A stretch of DNA of 64,000 nt from assembly GCF_002934455.1 (NCBI RefSeq), contig NZ_PTIR01000003.1, positions 248,001 through 312,000 on the forward strand, given 5' to 3'. A model generated the notes under the pieces. The model saw nothing but the letters and a program-made list of their open reading frames with translations. It was not told the DNA's origin and did no database searches. Position numbers and translations under genes: made by a program. This document shows positions 9,020-17,730 of the stretch, piece by piece (the first letter of the stretch is position 1; every line of letters begins with the position of its first letter). The DNA comes from Trinickia symbiotica. Lineage in GTDB: Bacteria > Pseudomonadota > Gammaproteobacteria > Burkholderiales > Burkholderiaceae.

Positions 9020-10258
9020 TCAGAGTTGCCTGGCGGGGGCGTCGGCGCGCCACATCGTTTGGCGAGCGAGCACCGATTCGGCGGTCTCACCGACCAGTTC
9101 CTCATACGCCGCAGGCGCGGTGGCCCCCTCCGTATTAATCACGAGTACGCGAGAACGGTGATCGAGCCCGGCCTGGCTGGCCAATTCCGGCTGCCGCAGC
9201 AAGACGGCAAGTCCAGCCAGCCCCGCGACGCCCGACTCGCCGCCCACGACTGGTATATCGCCTTCGCTGCCCGATGCCAGTACACGCATCGCGTCGATCG
9301 CATCGATGTCGCGGATCGTCATGAACTCGTCGACAGCGGGTTGCAGAAACTTCCATGCGAGCGGCGACGTCTCGCCGCAGGCGAGACCCGCCATAACGGA
9401 ATCCACCGAACCTGTTGCCCGGGAGGGCTGCCCGGCCAAGGCACTCTGATATAGGCAATCCGCCTGCTGCGGCTCGACCGCGATGAACCGGGGACGATGT
9501 GCTCCATGGAACTCCCACATGTAGCTGATCAGTCCCGCGGCCAACCCGCCCACGCCACCCTGAAGGAAAACGTGCGTGAATGCAGGCGCATCGGGTCGAC
9601 CGTTGCTCTGCGAGACGACCTCCGCGGCCACCGTGCCATAGCCTTGCATCACATCGCGTGGAATATCCTCATAGCCGTCGTAAGACGTATCCGAAACGAC
9701 GTGCCAGCCGTTGACCGACGCGAGTCGCGCGGCCTCTTCCACTGACTCGTCATAGTTGCCGGCGATTCGGACGATCTCTGCACCGTACGCCGCAATCGCC
9801 GCTTCCCGCTCGACGCTCACGTTCGCATGCAGCACGATGACGCATCGGCAACCAATCGTCTGCGCAGCGGCCGCCAGTGCCTTACCGTGGTTACCGTCCG
9901 TCGCGCTGATAACCGTGAAGTGCGTCAGCAAATCCCGATAGCGCCCTTGGAACAATGCACGCGGATCCAGACCATGATCAGGCCACAACCGGAGAATCAG
10001 ACGTACCAACGCGATTGGTGCGCCCAACGCCTTGAAGCTGCCGAGAACGGAACGCATCGACTCGTCCTTGAGGCTCAGGCCGCCGATGCCAAGCTCGGCT
10101 GCCAGCCCGGGAAGCTCGCGCAGTGGCGTCGCGGGCGACGATATCTTGTCCCAGCAAGACAGCCATGAGCGGCTCTGCTCCGCTTTCTCGATGCTCAGGA
10201 TGCGCCTGAGTTCCTCGGGATACGGGGTGCGCGTGGCGCGGGGATTGGCGATCAGCAT
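9020..10258 (-). CDS. dpaL: diaminopropionate ammonia-lyase, copy 1
   Basis: A 412-residue fold-type II PLP enzyme that converts 2,3-diaminopropionate to pyruvate and two ammonia. The PLP lysine is in GSFKALGAPIALVR; ISATDGNHGKALAAAA is the asparagine-binding loop, and FLQGGVGGLAAGL the phosphate-binding glycine loop. The ATG at 10258 begins MLIANPRATRTPYPEEL, matching the second copy at 41254-42486; open frame beyond it is not conserved. Upstream of the LivK-type gene, which may be co-transcribed after about 212 bases. The GntR regulator at 10589 lies upstream on the same strand. Confidence 0.9.
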   Translation of the reverse strand: MLIANPRATRTPYPEELRRILSIEKAEQSRSWLSCWDKISSPATPLRELPGLAAELGIGGLSLKDESMRSVLGSFKALGAPIALVRLILRLWPDHGLDPRALFQGRYRDLLTHFTVISATDGNHGKALAAAAQTIGCRCVIVLHANVSVEREAAIAAYGAEIVRIAGNYDESVEEAARLASVNGWHVVSDTSYDGYEDIPRDVMQGYGTVAAEVVSQSNGRPDAPAFTHVFLQGGVGGLAAGLISYMWEFHGAHRPRFIAVEPQQADCLYQSALAGQPSRATGSVDSVMAGLACGETSPLAWKFLQPAVDEFMTIRDIDAIDAMRVLASGSEGDIPVVGGESGVAGLAGLAVLLRQPELASQAGLDHRSRVLVINTEGATAPAAYEELVGETAESVLARQTMWRADAPARQL

Positions 10259-10588
10259 GGTCGTGGGATTCCAACGGTGATGTACGTGAGATAAGAGCGG
10301 GACAGGGATACCAACATCCGCCCACCGCACGGTGGTTGAGGACCATGCCAAGCGGCCAGTTCTCGCGAGGTGCCGCAGTGATGGAGATCGCGGTGCCAAG
10401 GCGAGCATCCCTGTTCCATGAAGAAGCGTTCGGGCGAGCGCCCGAGCTCATGGAGGAGAATGTTATTTCAGACAGCGCGGTATATACGCGCAACGTCGCG
10501 GATCGATATGCAATTTTCTTGCGTTTGCATACCACCCAGCTGAACGAGTTCTCCGCACATCGATGCGTAGCGGCAAGCGGAGGCCGAT
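10259..10588. other. intergenic region between the GntR gene and dpaL
   Basis: About 330 bases without a gene. It should contain the dpaL promoter on the minus strand. I saw no copy of the 26-bp operator in it and no clear terminator. Confidence 0.35.
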
Positions 10589-11467
10589 TCAGTCCGATGT
10601 CTTTTCGCGTACCGCGTTACGCAGATGGAGCTTCATGAAATCCGCTGCGGCCTCGCGCTGATCCTCGAGAAGAAAGTCAATCAGCGTGAGATGTTCGCGG
10701 CAGCGCCGTTCTGCCTGATCGCGGTCTACGGCCTTTCGATACTCCATCAGCCGGCGTAAGCGATCGAGACGACGCAAGCCGTCGAGAATAAAGACATTGC
10801 CCGAGCAGGCGGCGATCGTTTCATGCAGCCGGCTATTCGCGTCGAAGAGCGCCGCCGGCGACGCCGTTCGCACACCGCCGTTCGCGAGCCCCTCCTGCTC
10901 GATACGGCAGCGCATCAGCGCGTCGCGATCCAGCCGGAATGTCGGCTCGAGTATCCCGGCCGCCTCAATCAGCAGCCGATACCGGTAACCCTGTCGATAG
11001 GTCTCCGCAGACGTCAGCACGGACTGGAACATCCAGCCATGCCCCGGCCGTCTTTCGATCCATCCTTCCTGCGCCATCCGCCGCAGCACCGCATGGAGTT
11101 GCGCACGCGTGATGCCGTACCGCCGCATCAGTTCGTTTTCCGTTATGCGGTCTTCCAGGCGCCCCGCGAGACGATCTTCGGCAATCGCAAGATAGGTCTG
11201 CTCGTCGGCATCGACGGTTTCGATCTCGATGACGCCCGCGCCGCTTGCGGGCGCAATGCCCTCCGCTACCGCATAACCGCCGTCCGGATGTGCGGCGACG
11301 ACTGATTGGGCAGCGAGCCGTTTGAGCGCCTCGCGCACCGGTGAGCGCGATACGTTGAACTGCTCCGCGAGCGCGCGCTCCGGCAACCGCGTACCAGGAG
11401 CCATACCAGACTGGGTGATGTGCTGGTGGATGTTCGTCGCGAGCACGTCGGCTAAAGCGCGGGGCAT
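10589..11467 (-). CDS. GntR-family regulator with two winged-helix segments and an FCD-like domain (regulator A)
   Basis: A 292-residue protein. Residues 1-65 are a GntR DNA-binding domain (LPERALAEQFNVSRSPVREALKRL). A second helix-turn-helix-like segment follows at about 105-145 (ENELMRRYGITRAQLHAVLRRM, then EGWIERRPGHGWMF), and then an FCD-like helical domain with FDANSRLHETIAACSGN. The same layout occurs in regulator B (27882-28817), so the two are paralogues. It is divergent from the amidohydrolase A operon. An inverted repeat CTATCA-N20-TGATAG at 11498-11529 in its own upstream region is a possible autoregulatory site. A sugar-acid or carboxylate effector is inferred. Confidence 0.88.
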   Translation of the reverse strand: MPRALADVLATNIHQHITQSGMAPGTRLPERALAEQFNVSRSPVREALKRLAAQSVVAAHPDGGYAVAEGIAPASGAGVIEIETVDADEQTYLAIAEDRLAGRLEDRITENELMRRYGITRAQLHAVLRRMAQEGWIERRPGHGWMFQSVLTSAETYRQGYRYRLLIEAAGILEPTFRLDRDALMRCRIEQEGLANGGVRTASPAALFDANSRLHETIAACSGNVFILDGLRRLDRLRRLMEYRKAVDRDQAERRCREHLTLIDFLLEDQREAAADFMKLHLRNAVREKTSD

Positions 11468-11698
11468 GGCAGTCGAAATGGTGGAATCCTGGTCATGCTA
11501 TCACATTTCGTTTATTGGTTTTTTGATAGTACACAGAACCTCATCGCATGCCGCCCGACCATCCATCGGCAACCACCCGAAGGCGCGCTCGCCCACCATC
11601 TCCAGCGAATGGTTCCGCTTCTAGCGATTTGCCTGACACGTGCGCCGGCACTGTGGTTTACCCTGTATGGTACTAAAAACGCACAAAAAACCTTTACA

Positions 11699-11724
11699 TC
11701 GTATCTTGTAAACATAAAATACAA
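11699..11724. promoter_or_regulatory. 26-bp operator-like inverted repeat, site 1
   Basis: Left half TCGTAT, right half ATACAA, 26 bases end to end. It ends 26 bases before the ATG of amidohydrolase A. The left half has one mismatch (C for T) from the shared form NTGTA-N16-TACAA. Weakest of the seven sites, but closely similar to site 7. Confidence 0.5.
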
Positions 11725-11750
11725 GCCAGTTCCGATCGTGCGAGAGTCAT

Positions 11751-12773
11751 ATGTATCGCAGCAACCTTCCTACAGCAGGCTTTGCAGCGGCCGACGGCCG
11801 GGTGCCGCCGGCATGCGCGGATGCGTCCCCATCCGGCGCTCCGGGCAGTTCCGCCGTGCCGGCGCCGTGCAACAACCCTAGCCCGCCAGCGTTCGCACTC
11901 CCGCGCGGAAGCTGCGACTGTCACATTCACGTGTTCGACGCCGAGCGGTATCCGTTCGCGGCAAAGCGCTCGTACACGCCCGGCCCCGCGCTGATTTCGG
12001 ATCTGCTTCAGTTTGAAAATCGCCTCGGCATTGAGCGCGTCGTCGTTGTGCAGCCAAGCGTGTACGGTACCGACAACGCCGCTATGCTCGCCGCGCTGAA
12101 GGAGTTGGGAACATGGCGCGCGCGCGGCATCGCGGTCATCGATCCGTACTCGATCACCGCGGCGGAACTGAGCGCGTTGCATGACGGTGGCGTACGCGGC
12201 GTTCGCCTCAATCTCGAGGTAAAGGGCGTGCGCGACGAGACAGTGGCCCTCTCGCAGCTCAAGCGTGCGGCACGGACTGTCGCCCCACTGGGGTGGTCGA
12301 TCCAGATTTATGCCGATGTGGATGTCGTTGCCGCGCTCTCGCCCGCGATTGCCGAGCTCTCGGTTCCGGTCGTACTGGACCATTTTGCCGGCGTGCGCAT
12401 CGCCAGACAGCCCGAGCAGCGGGATGCATTCGAGACGGTTCTGCAGCTAGTAAAGGCCGGCAATGTCTACGTGAAGCTCTCCGCCCCCTATCGTGCATCG
12501 CGGCAGGCGCCCGACTACGCCGATATCGCCCCGTTCGCGCAGCGGCTCGTCCAAAGCCGGCCGGACCGCATGCTGTGGGCGTCGGACTGGCCACATACGG
12601 GCAGCGCGAGTCATCGCGACGGTGACCTCGCGCGCATTGAGCCATTCCGCAAGGAAGACGCCGGCCGCGCGCTCAATCAGATGCTCGCATGGGCGGAAAC
12701 CGCCGCTGTACTGCAACAGATTCTGGTCGACAACCCCGCACGACTTTATGGCTTTGCCGCCGAGGCAAGCTGA
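11751..12773 (+). CDS. amidohydrolase (Amidohydro_2; lactone hydrolase type), copy A
   Basis: A 340-residue TIM-barrel metal-dependent hydrolase. The motif CDCHIHVFD near residue 60 holds the first His-x-His metal pair; VVLDHFAG gives a strand-6 His, and MLWASDWPHTGS gives the catalytic Asp. The family includes 2-pyrone-4,6-dicarboxylate hydrolase, 4-sulfomuconolactone hydrolase and galactarolactone isomerase, so a lactone substrate is likely. The N-terminal 50 residues are Pro/Ala-rich with no clear signal peptide, so it is probably cytoplasmic. First gene of a six-gene plus-strand operon, directly behind operator site 1. Paralogous to 22750-23739. Confidence 0.85.
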   Translation: MYRSNLPTAGFAAADGRVPPACADASPSGAPGSSAVPAPCNNPSPPAFALPRGSCDCHIHVFDAERYPFAAKRSYTPGPALISDLLQFENRLGIERVVVVQPSVYGTDNAAMLAALKELGTWRARGIAVIDPYSITAAELSALHDGGVRGVRLNLEVKGVRDETVALSQLKRAARTVAPLGWSIQIYADVDVVAALSPAIAELSVPVVLDHFAGVRIARQPEQRDAFETVLQLVKAGNVYVKLSAPYRASRQAPDYADIAPFAQRLVQSRPDRMLWASDWPHTGSASHRDGDLARIEPFRKEDAGRALNQMLAWAETAAVLQQILVDNPARLYGFAAEAS

Positions 12774-12802
12774 CCCACCCGCTGCCCACCGAGGATTTTT
12801 TC

Positions 12803-14173
12803 ATGTTTCGCACCCTTAACCCCGCCACCGAACAAGTTGTCGCAACCTTCGGCTCAGATACACCCGAGCGCATCGAGCAGGCGCTCGCGAACGCGCAGAT
12901 TGCCCAGCGCGCATGGGCGAAACAGCCGCTGAATGTTCGCACCGCCGCCGTCGCGCGCATCGGTGAAGTCCTGCAACGTCGCAAGGCGGCGCTCGCGGCG
13001 CTGATCACGCTGGAAATGGGCAAGCCCATCGCCGAAGCGGAAGCGGAAGTCGAGAAGTCCGCATGGACCTGCCGCTTCTATGCGGAGAACGCGGGCAACT
13101 ATCTCGGCGACGAAGCCGTGTCGAGCAACGCAACCGAAAGCTACATCGCGTATGACCCGCTCGGTGTCGTGCTGGCTATCATGCCGTGGAACTACCCGCT
13201 GTGGCAGTTCATCCGCTTCGCTGCGCCCGCACTCTGCGCAGGCAACGGAGCGATTCTCAAGCATGCGGGTAACGTGCCGCAATGCGCGCTCGTCATTAAC
13301 AATCTTTTCGCCGAAGCGGAAGTGCCCGATGGACTCATCGCATCGCTGCTCATCGAACCGGAAAACGTCGCGGCACTCATCGACGACCCACGCATTGCGG
13401 CCGTGACGCTGACCGGCTCGACCGCCGTCGGCAAGCTGGTCGCCTCGCAGGCGGGCCGTGCGATGAAGAAGCAGGTGCTCGAACTGGGCGGTTCGGACCC
13501 ATTCATCGTACTGGCCGACGCGGACGTGGAAGCCGCCGCGAAGGCCGCCGTCAAGGCACGCTTTTCGAACACCGGCCAGAGCTGCATTTCGGCGAAGCGC
13601 TTCATCGTCGACGAGACGGTCGCGGATCGCTTCGTCGAGCTGTTCTGCCAAGGCGTCGCGCAGCTCAAAGTCGGCGACCCTACACGGCGCGACACGACGA
13701 TCGGCCCGATGGCGCGCGCAAATCTACGCGACGAACTGCATCGTCAAGTCGAGCGCACGGTCGAAGCCGGCGCTGTCCTCAAGGCTGGTGGCCATGCCAT
13801 CGCCGGTCCGGGCTTCTTCTACGCGCCGACCGTGCTGGACCATGTCGCGCCCGATATGGCGGCGGCGGTCGAGGAAACGTTCGGCCCGGTCGCGGCCATT
13901 CTGCGCGTCAGCAGCACTGAAAAAGCCGTCGCGCTCGCGAACGCGACGGAGTTCGGCCTGGGCGCAGCGCTGTGGACTGCCGACCTGCAAAAAGCGAGGA
14001 CGCTCGTGCGCCAAATCGAAGCTGGAGCCGTATTCGTCAACGGCCTCGTCGCGTCGGACGCCCGTTTGCCTTTTGGCGGCATCAAGCAATCGGGCTATGG
14101 CCGAGAACTCGGCGCCGCCGGCATCCGCGAATTCACCAACGTCAAAACAGTCTGGATTGGCCCCGCCGCCTGA
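12803..14173 (+). CDS. NAD(P)-dependent aldehyde dehydrogenase (succinate-semialdehyde type)
   Basis: A 456-residue class 3-like aldehyde dehydrogenase. Catalytic Cys is in NTGQSCISAKR and the general-base Glu in VLELGGSDPF; the Rossmann segment VTLTGSTAVGK and MPWNYPLWQ are also present. The length, slightly under that of GabD, matches the Sad/YneI branch of succinate-semialdehyde dehydrogenases. The ATG at 12803 has GAGG eight bases upstream; earlier open frame overlaps the amidohydrolase. Second gene of the operon, 29 bases after the first. It probably oxidises an aldehyde intermediate to an acid. Confidence 0.9.
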   Translation: MFRTLNPATEQVVATFGSDTPERIEQALANAQIAQRAWAKQPLNVRTAAVARIGEVLQRRKAALAALITLEMGKPIAEAEAEVEKSAWTCRFYAENAGNYLGDEAVSSNATESYIAYDPLGVVLAIMPWNYPLWQFIRFAAPALCAGNGAILKHAGNVPQCALVINNLFAEAEVPDGLIASLLIEPENVAALIDDPRIAAVTLTGSTAVGKLVASQAGRAMKKQVLELGGSDPFIVLADADVEAAAKAAVKARFSNTGQSCISAKRFIVDETVADRFVELFCQGVAQLKVGDPTRRDTTIGPMARANLRDELHRQVERTVEAGAVLKAGGHAIAGPGFFYAPTVLDHVAPDMAAAVEETFGPVAAILRVSSTEKAVALANATEFGLGAALWTADLQKARTLVRQIEAGAVFVNGLVASDARLPFGGIKQSGYGRELGAAGIREFTNVKTVWIGPAA

Positions 14174-14208
14174 CTCCGCACCCTCGACCGTCCCCAAAGG
14201 AACCCGCC

Positions 14209-14637
14209 ATGACCATCAAGACGCCCTCGGGAGCCGCCCTCCTGAAACCCGAGCAACTTACGACTTACGATCGCGGCGGCGGCGCCAGCACCACGCCGCT
14301 CGTCGGCAAGTCGGTCGGCTCGGACAGCTTCATCACCGGTTATACGTCGTTCGCACCCGGCGTGAAGATTCCGTTCCACAGCCATAACTGCCAGGAAAGC
14401 GTGGTACTCGTCCAAGGGCATGCGATCCTCGATATCGACGGCCTCGAATATGAACTCAAGCCGCTCGACACGACGTTCATTCCACCGAACGTGCCGCATC
14501 GATTCCGCAATATTTCGGAGACCGAACCGATGAAGATCCTGTGGATCTATGCGCGTCAGGACGCGACGCGCACGCTCGCAGACACCGGTGAGACCCGCCC
14601 CGTCTCCGCGGAGCATCAAAGCCCTTCTTCGAATTAA
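14209..14637 (+). CDS. cupin-domain protein
   Basis: A 142-residue single-domain cupin. Motif 1 is visible as PFHSHNCQESVVLVQG (two His and a Glu as metal ligands), motif 2 as FIPPNVPHRFRN. Start at 14209 with AAAGGA seven bases upstream. Small cupins in catabolic operons are isomerases, lyases or dioxygenases, or stabilise lactones; nothing here separates these. It sits between the aldehyde dehydrogenase and the isopropylmalate dehydrogenase-type gene, 14 bases before the latter, so it is clearly part of the pathway operon. Confidence 0.85.
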   Translation: MTIKTPSGAALLKPEQLTTYDRGGGASTTPLVGKSVGSDSFITGYTSFAPGVKIPFHSHNCQESVVLVQGHAILDIDGLEYELKPLDTTFIPPNVPHRFRNISETEPMKILWIYARQDATRTLADTGETRPVSAEHQSPSSN

Positions 14638-14651
14638 CCCGATCAATCATC

Positions 14652-15725
14652 ATGCGTATCCTCGTTTGTCCGGGCGACGGCATTGGCCCAGAAATCACCG
14701 CCGCATCCATCCACGTTCTCGGCAAAGCCGACCAGCTCTTTGACCTCGGCTTGGAATATCACTACGAAGACATCGGCTTCGCAAGCCTCGAGAAGTACGG
14801 CACGACGCTGCGCCCGGAAGTGCTGAAAAAGGCGCCCACCTTCGACGGCCTCATTCTCGGCACCATTTCGCATGCGGACTACCCGCCCCCCGACAAAGGC
14901 GGCCGCAACGTGTCCGCGGCGTTTCGCTGCGAGCTCGATTTGTATGCGAACGTGCGCCCGTCCCGTACACGTCCGTTCCTGACATCGAACATGCGCGAAG
15001 GCAAGAGCATGGACCTCGTCATCATGCGCGAGGCGACGGAAGGCTTCTACCCGGACCGAAACATGGCGCTGGGCTGGGGCGAAATGATGCCGTCGAAGGA
15101 CATGGCGCTTTCAGTGCGCAAGATCACGCGACATTGCAGCGAGCGCATCGCGCGCCGGGCTTTTGAACTCGCGATGAAGCGCAGGAAGAAGGTGACCGCG
15201 ATTCACAAGGCGAACAGCTTCCACATGACGGACGGCCTGTTCCTCGAGTGCGTGCGCAATGTGGCCAAGGATTTTCCGGAAGTCGAACTGAACGACCTTC
15301 TCGTCGACGCGTCGACCGCGCACCTTGTTCGCAACCCGGAAACGTTCGACGTGCTCGTCGCGACCAACTTCTACGGCGACATTATCAGCGATCTGGCCGC
15401 GGAACTTTCGGGCAGTCTGGGTCTCGGCGGTTCGGTGATGGCAGGCGACGCCCTGTGCTGCGCACAGGCGCAACACGGTTCGGCGCCCGATATCCAGAAT
15501 CAGGACAAGGCAAACCCCACGTCGATGATTCTTTCGGTGAGCATGTTGGTGCGCTGGATTGGCGAACATCGCCAGAAATCGAACTTCGTCCGCGCAGCGG
15601 ATGCAATCGACGCGGCGATCGACGCAGTGCTGGCAAATCCCGAAACCCGTACGGCCGATCTGGGTGGAACCATGGGCTGCACGGCTTTCGCCGAGCATGT
15701 CGCCGCGTCGGTCCAAAAGGCCTGA
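14652..15725 (+). CDS. isocitrate/isopropylmalate dehydrogenase family protein, copy A
   Basis: A 357-residue NAD(P)-dependent beta-decarboxylating dehydrogenase of the LeuB/tartrate dehydrogenase superfamily, which oxidises (2R)-hydroxy acids bearing a malate moiety. Seen: CPGDGIGPEITAAS at the N-terminus, MREATEGFYPDRN near the substrate site, AIHKANSFHMTDG with the catalytic Lys, VDASTAHLVRNP and the metal-binding Asp residues of NFYGDIISDLAAE, then HGSAPDIQNQDKANP for the cofactor. Closely similar to copy B at 23816-24886. It is not leuB by context: the operon has hydrolases and an MFS carrier and no leuCD. Substrate is probably a tartrate-, malate- or isopropylmalate-like acid. Confidence 0.88.
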   Translation: MRILVCPGDGIGPEITAASIHVLGKADQLFDLGLEYHYEDIGFASLEKYGTTLRPEVLKKAPTFDGLILGTISHADYPPPDKGGRNVSAAFRCELDLYANVRPSRTRPFLTSNMREGKSMDLVIMREATEGFYPDRNMALGWGEMMPSKDMALSVRKITRHCSERIARRAFELAMKRRKKVTAIHKANSFHMTDGLFLECVRNVAKDFPEVELNDLLVDASTAHLVRNPETFDVLVATNFYGDIISDLAAELSGSLGLGGSVMAGDALCCAQAQHGSAPDIQNQDKANPTSMILSVSMLVRWIGEHRQKSNFVRAADAIDAAIDAVLANPETRTADLGGTMGCTAFAEHVAASVQKA

Positions 15726-15888
15726 GTTGCGATCCGTCCGACGGAGCAGTCCCCTCTGTCGGAACACTACAACCATCAAGGAGACGTTCGATGATGGCAG
15801 CGTGGAATTCGCGCGCGTTGGGCAAGTAAGCCAGCCGGTCAAGACGACTACGGCTTCCTTGTCGAGAGCCACCACCGAAGGATTCAAT

Positions 15889-17202
15889 ATGCATTCCGAA
15901 TCAATGGCAATGGACGTGCCGCCCGAAAACCGTCCCGCCGACATGGCGATCCGGCAGCGCGTGCTGCGAAAGAATGCTTGGCGACTGCTACCGTTGCTGA
16001 CGCTCGCCTTCATCTTCAACTACATCGACCGCACGAGCGTCGGCTTTGCGGCACTGACGATGAACAAGGATATCGGTCTCACGCCGATGCAATTCGGCTG
16101 GGGCGCGGGCGTCCTGTTCGCCGGCTACTGTCTCTGCGAGATTCCAAGCAACCTCGCGCTGTACAGGTATGGTGCGCGCCGCTGGCTCACGCGCATCATG
16201 ATCACTTGGGGACTTGCCTCGGCGGCGACCGCGTTCGTTCAGGGACCGACAAGCTTCTTCGTGTTGCGCTTGCTGCTCGGCGTTGCGGAAGCCGGCTTTT
16301 TTCCCGGGGTGACGTTCTTCCTGGCGTGCTGGTTTCCCGCACAATATCGCGTCCGCGTCCTCGCTTTCTTCATGCTCGGTGTACCGGTGTCGTCGATTAT
16401 CGGCGGCCCGATGTCCGCGCTGCTGCTGGAAATGAACGGTATCGCGGGACTGCACGGCTGGCAGTGGATGTTCCTGATCCAGGGGCTTCCGGCCGTGCTG
16501 ATCGGCTTCGCGGTCTACGCGCTGCTGCGCGATGACCCGAACGACGCTCACTGGCTCACGGACGACGAGCGCACCGAACTCGTCCGGATGCTCTCAGAAG
16601 AACCGCGGCGCAAGCCCACGACCGCATTGTTTGCCGCGCTCAAGGACGGCCGCGTGCTGCTTCTGGCGGCGACCCAGTTCGGCTTCATTCTCGGCTCGTA
16701 TGGCGTCGGTATCTGGCTGCCGCTGATTCTCAGAGGTCACGGGTTCAGCGTCGTCAACGTCGGGCTTTTTTCGACCGTGCCTTATATTGCCGCCGTGATC
16801 GGCATGCTGATTTGGGCGCGCGCCGTCGATCGCAGCGGCCGACGCGTCTTCCACCTCGTCGCTTCATGCGCGGTAGGCGCCGCGGGTCTGGCGCTGTCGG
16901 CATGCGCCAATGGCATCGTGGTCGAAATGATCGGATTGAGTTTGGCCGTGGTGGCGGTCAGTTCCGCCCGCGCGATTTTCTGGACGATCCCGACTCGCTT
17001 TCTGACCGGTGTCGCGGCAGCGGGCGGCCTGGCCTTCATCAACTCGCTCGGGACGCTCGGCGGATTCGCCGGCCCCTATCTGGTGGGCTTTCTGAAGCAG
17101 ACGACCGGCACGTTTTCCGCCGGCATCTGGGCGATGGCGGCCATTCTCGGCGTTTCCGCGGCGCTGGCCGCCACCCTCCCGGTACTTGCGCGCCAAGAGT
17201 AA
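15889..17202 (+). CDS. MFS transporter, anion:cation symporter type, copy A
   Basis: A 437-residue twelve-helix carrier. The motif FNYIDRTSVGFAALTMNKDIGL after helix 1 is typical of the ACS family (galactonate, glucarate, tartrate and phthalate carriers), and an RWLTRIMITWG motif follows. Start at 15889, with GAAGGA six bases upstream; the long upstream open frame overlaps the dehydrogenase. Fifth gene of the amidohydrolase A operon, about 160 bases after the dehydrogenase. It likely imports the organic acid handled by these enzymes. A second ACS carrier lies at 25104-26438. Confidence 0.9.
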   Translation: MHSESMAMDVPPENRPADMAIRQRVLRKNAWRLLPLLTLAFIFNYIDRTSVGFAALTMNKDIGLTPMQFGWGAGVLFAGYCLCEIPSNLALYRYGARRWLTRIMITWGLASAATAFVQGPTSFFVLRLLLGVAEAGFFPGVTFFLACWFPAQYRVRVLAFFMLGVPVSSIIGGPMSALLLEMNGIAGLHGWQWMFLIQGLPAVLIGFAVYALLRDDPNDAHWLTDDERTELVRMLSEEPRRKPTTALFAALKDGRVLLLAATQFGFILGSYGVGIWLPLILRGHGFSVVNVGLFSTVPYIAAVIGMLIWARAVDRSGRRVFHLVASCAVGAAGLALSACANGIVVEMIGLSLAVVAVSSARAIFWTIPTRFLTGVAAAGGLAFINSLGTLGGFAGPYLVGFLKQTTGTFSAGIWAMAAILGVSAALAATLPVLARQE

Positions 17203-17282
17203 ACCCATCAAATTCCCGCGAGGGTCGACGCCACGGCGTTTCGCCGGGCGTCGATCAAACATTTTCCGACCAGGAGTACCAC

Positions 17283-17582
17283 ATGATCTTTGAAATGGCG
17301 CACATCGAAGTCCTGCCCGGCCATGCGGCAGGTTTCGAGGCCGGTGTCGCGCAAGCACTTCCCCTCTTCGCCCGCGCCCAGGGTTGCGGCGGCGCTGAGC
17401 TTCATCGCGTGATAGAAACCGAGAACCGATATGTCCTTCTCGTTCGCTGGGAAACCGTCGACGACCACATGATCGGATTTCGCCAATCCCAGGATTTTCA
17501 GACGTGGCGTCAACTCGTCGGCTCTCATTTTGCTCGACCGCCCGAGGTCTTTCATACGGAGGCGACCGAAGCCGGCCTTTGA
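17283..17582 (+). CDS. ABM-family monooxygenase-like small protein
   Basis: A 99-residue ferredoxin-fold protein of the antibiotic biosynthesis monooxygenase family. Features: MIFEMAHIEVLPGHAAGFEAG at the first strand and helix, RVIETENRYVLLVRWETVDDH for the central sheet, and FRQSQDFQTWR. Start at 17283, with AGGAG six bases upstream. Members degrade haem, oxidise quinols or simply bind small ligands, so activity cannot be claimed. Last gene of the amidohydrolase A operon, 80 bases after the MFS gene and just before operator site 2. Confidence 0.8.
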   Translation: MIFEMAHIEVLPGHAAGFEAGVAQALPLFARAQGCGGAELHRVIETENRYVLLVRWETVDDHMIGFRQSQDFQTWRQLVGSHFARPPEVFHTEATEAGL

Positions 17583-17616
17583 CATATCCGCGCGTTGGAC
17601 GGCATTCTGAGCGACA

Positions 17617-17642
17617 ATGTATGCCATTGCAAAACAGTACAA
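17617..17642. promoter_or_regulatory. 26-bp operator-like inverted repeat, site 2
   Basis: Left half ATGTAT, right half GTACAA, 26 bases. The centre shares ATTGC with site 6. It lies 88 bases before the GTG of the OtnC-like gene, in the gap after the amidohydrolase A operon, which implies a separate promoter for OtnC and the CobST-like pair. Confidence 0.6.
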
Positions 17643-17730
17643 TTTATCGATCGCTGCCGGGCTACCGACGGTGAAGGGCCGAATGCGCGACGCGTACGGT
17701 CTTGGCCACCTATGCTCTGCTGGAGGAACT

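Noticed and set aside
11663-11686. CTGT...ACAA pair upstream of site 1
   Set aside because: Spacing is 24 and the arms lack the TGTA/TACA core in both halves.
14652-15725. Reading the IPMDH-type genes as leuB
   Set aside because: No leuCD nearby, two copies in catabolic operons, and REATEG rather than the LeuB substrate motif.
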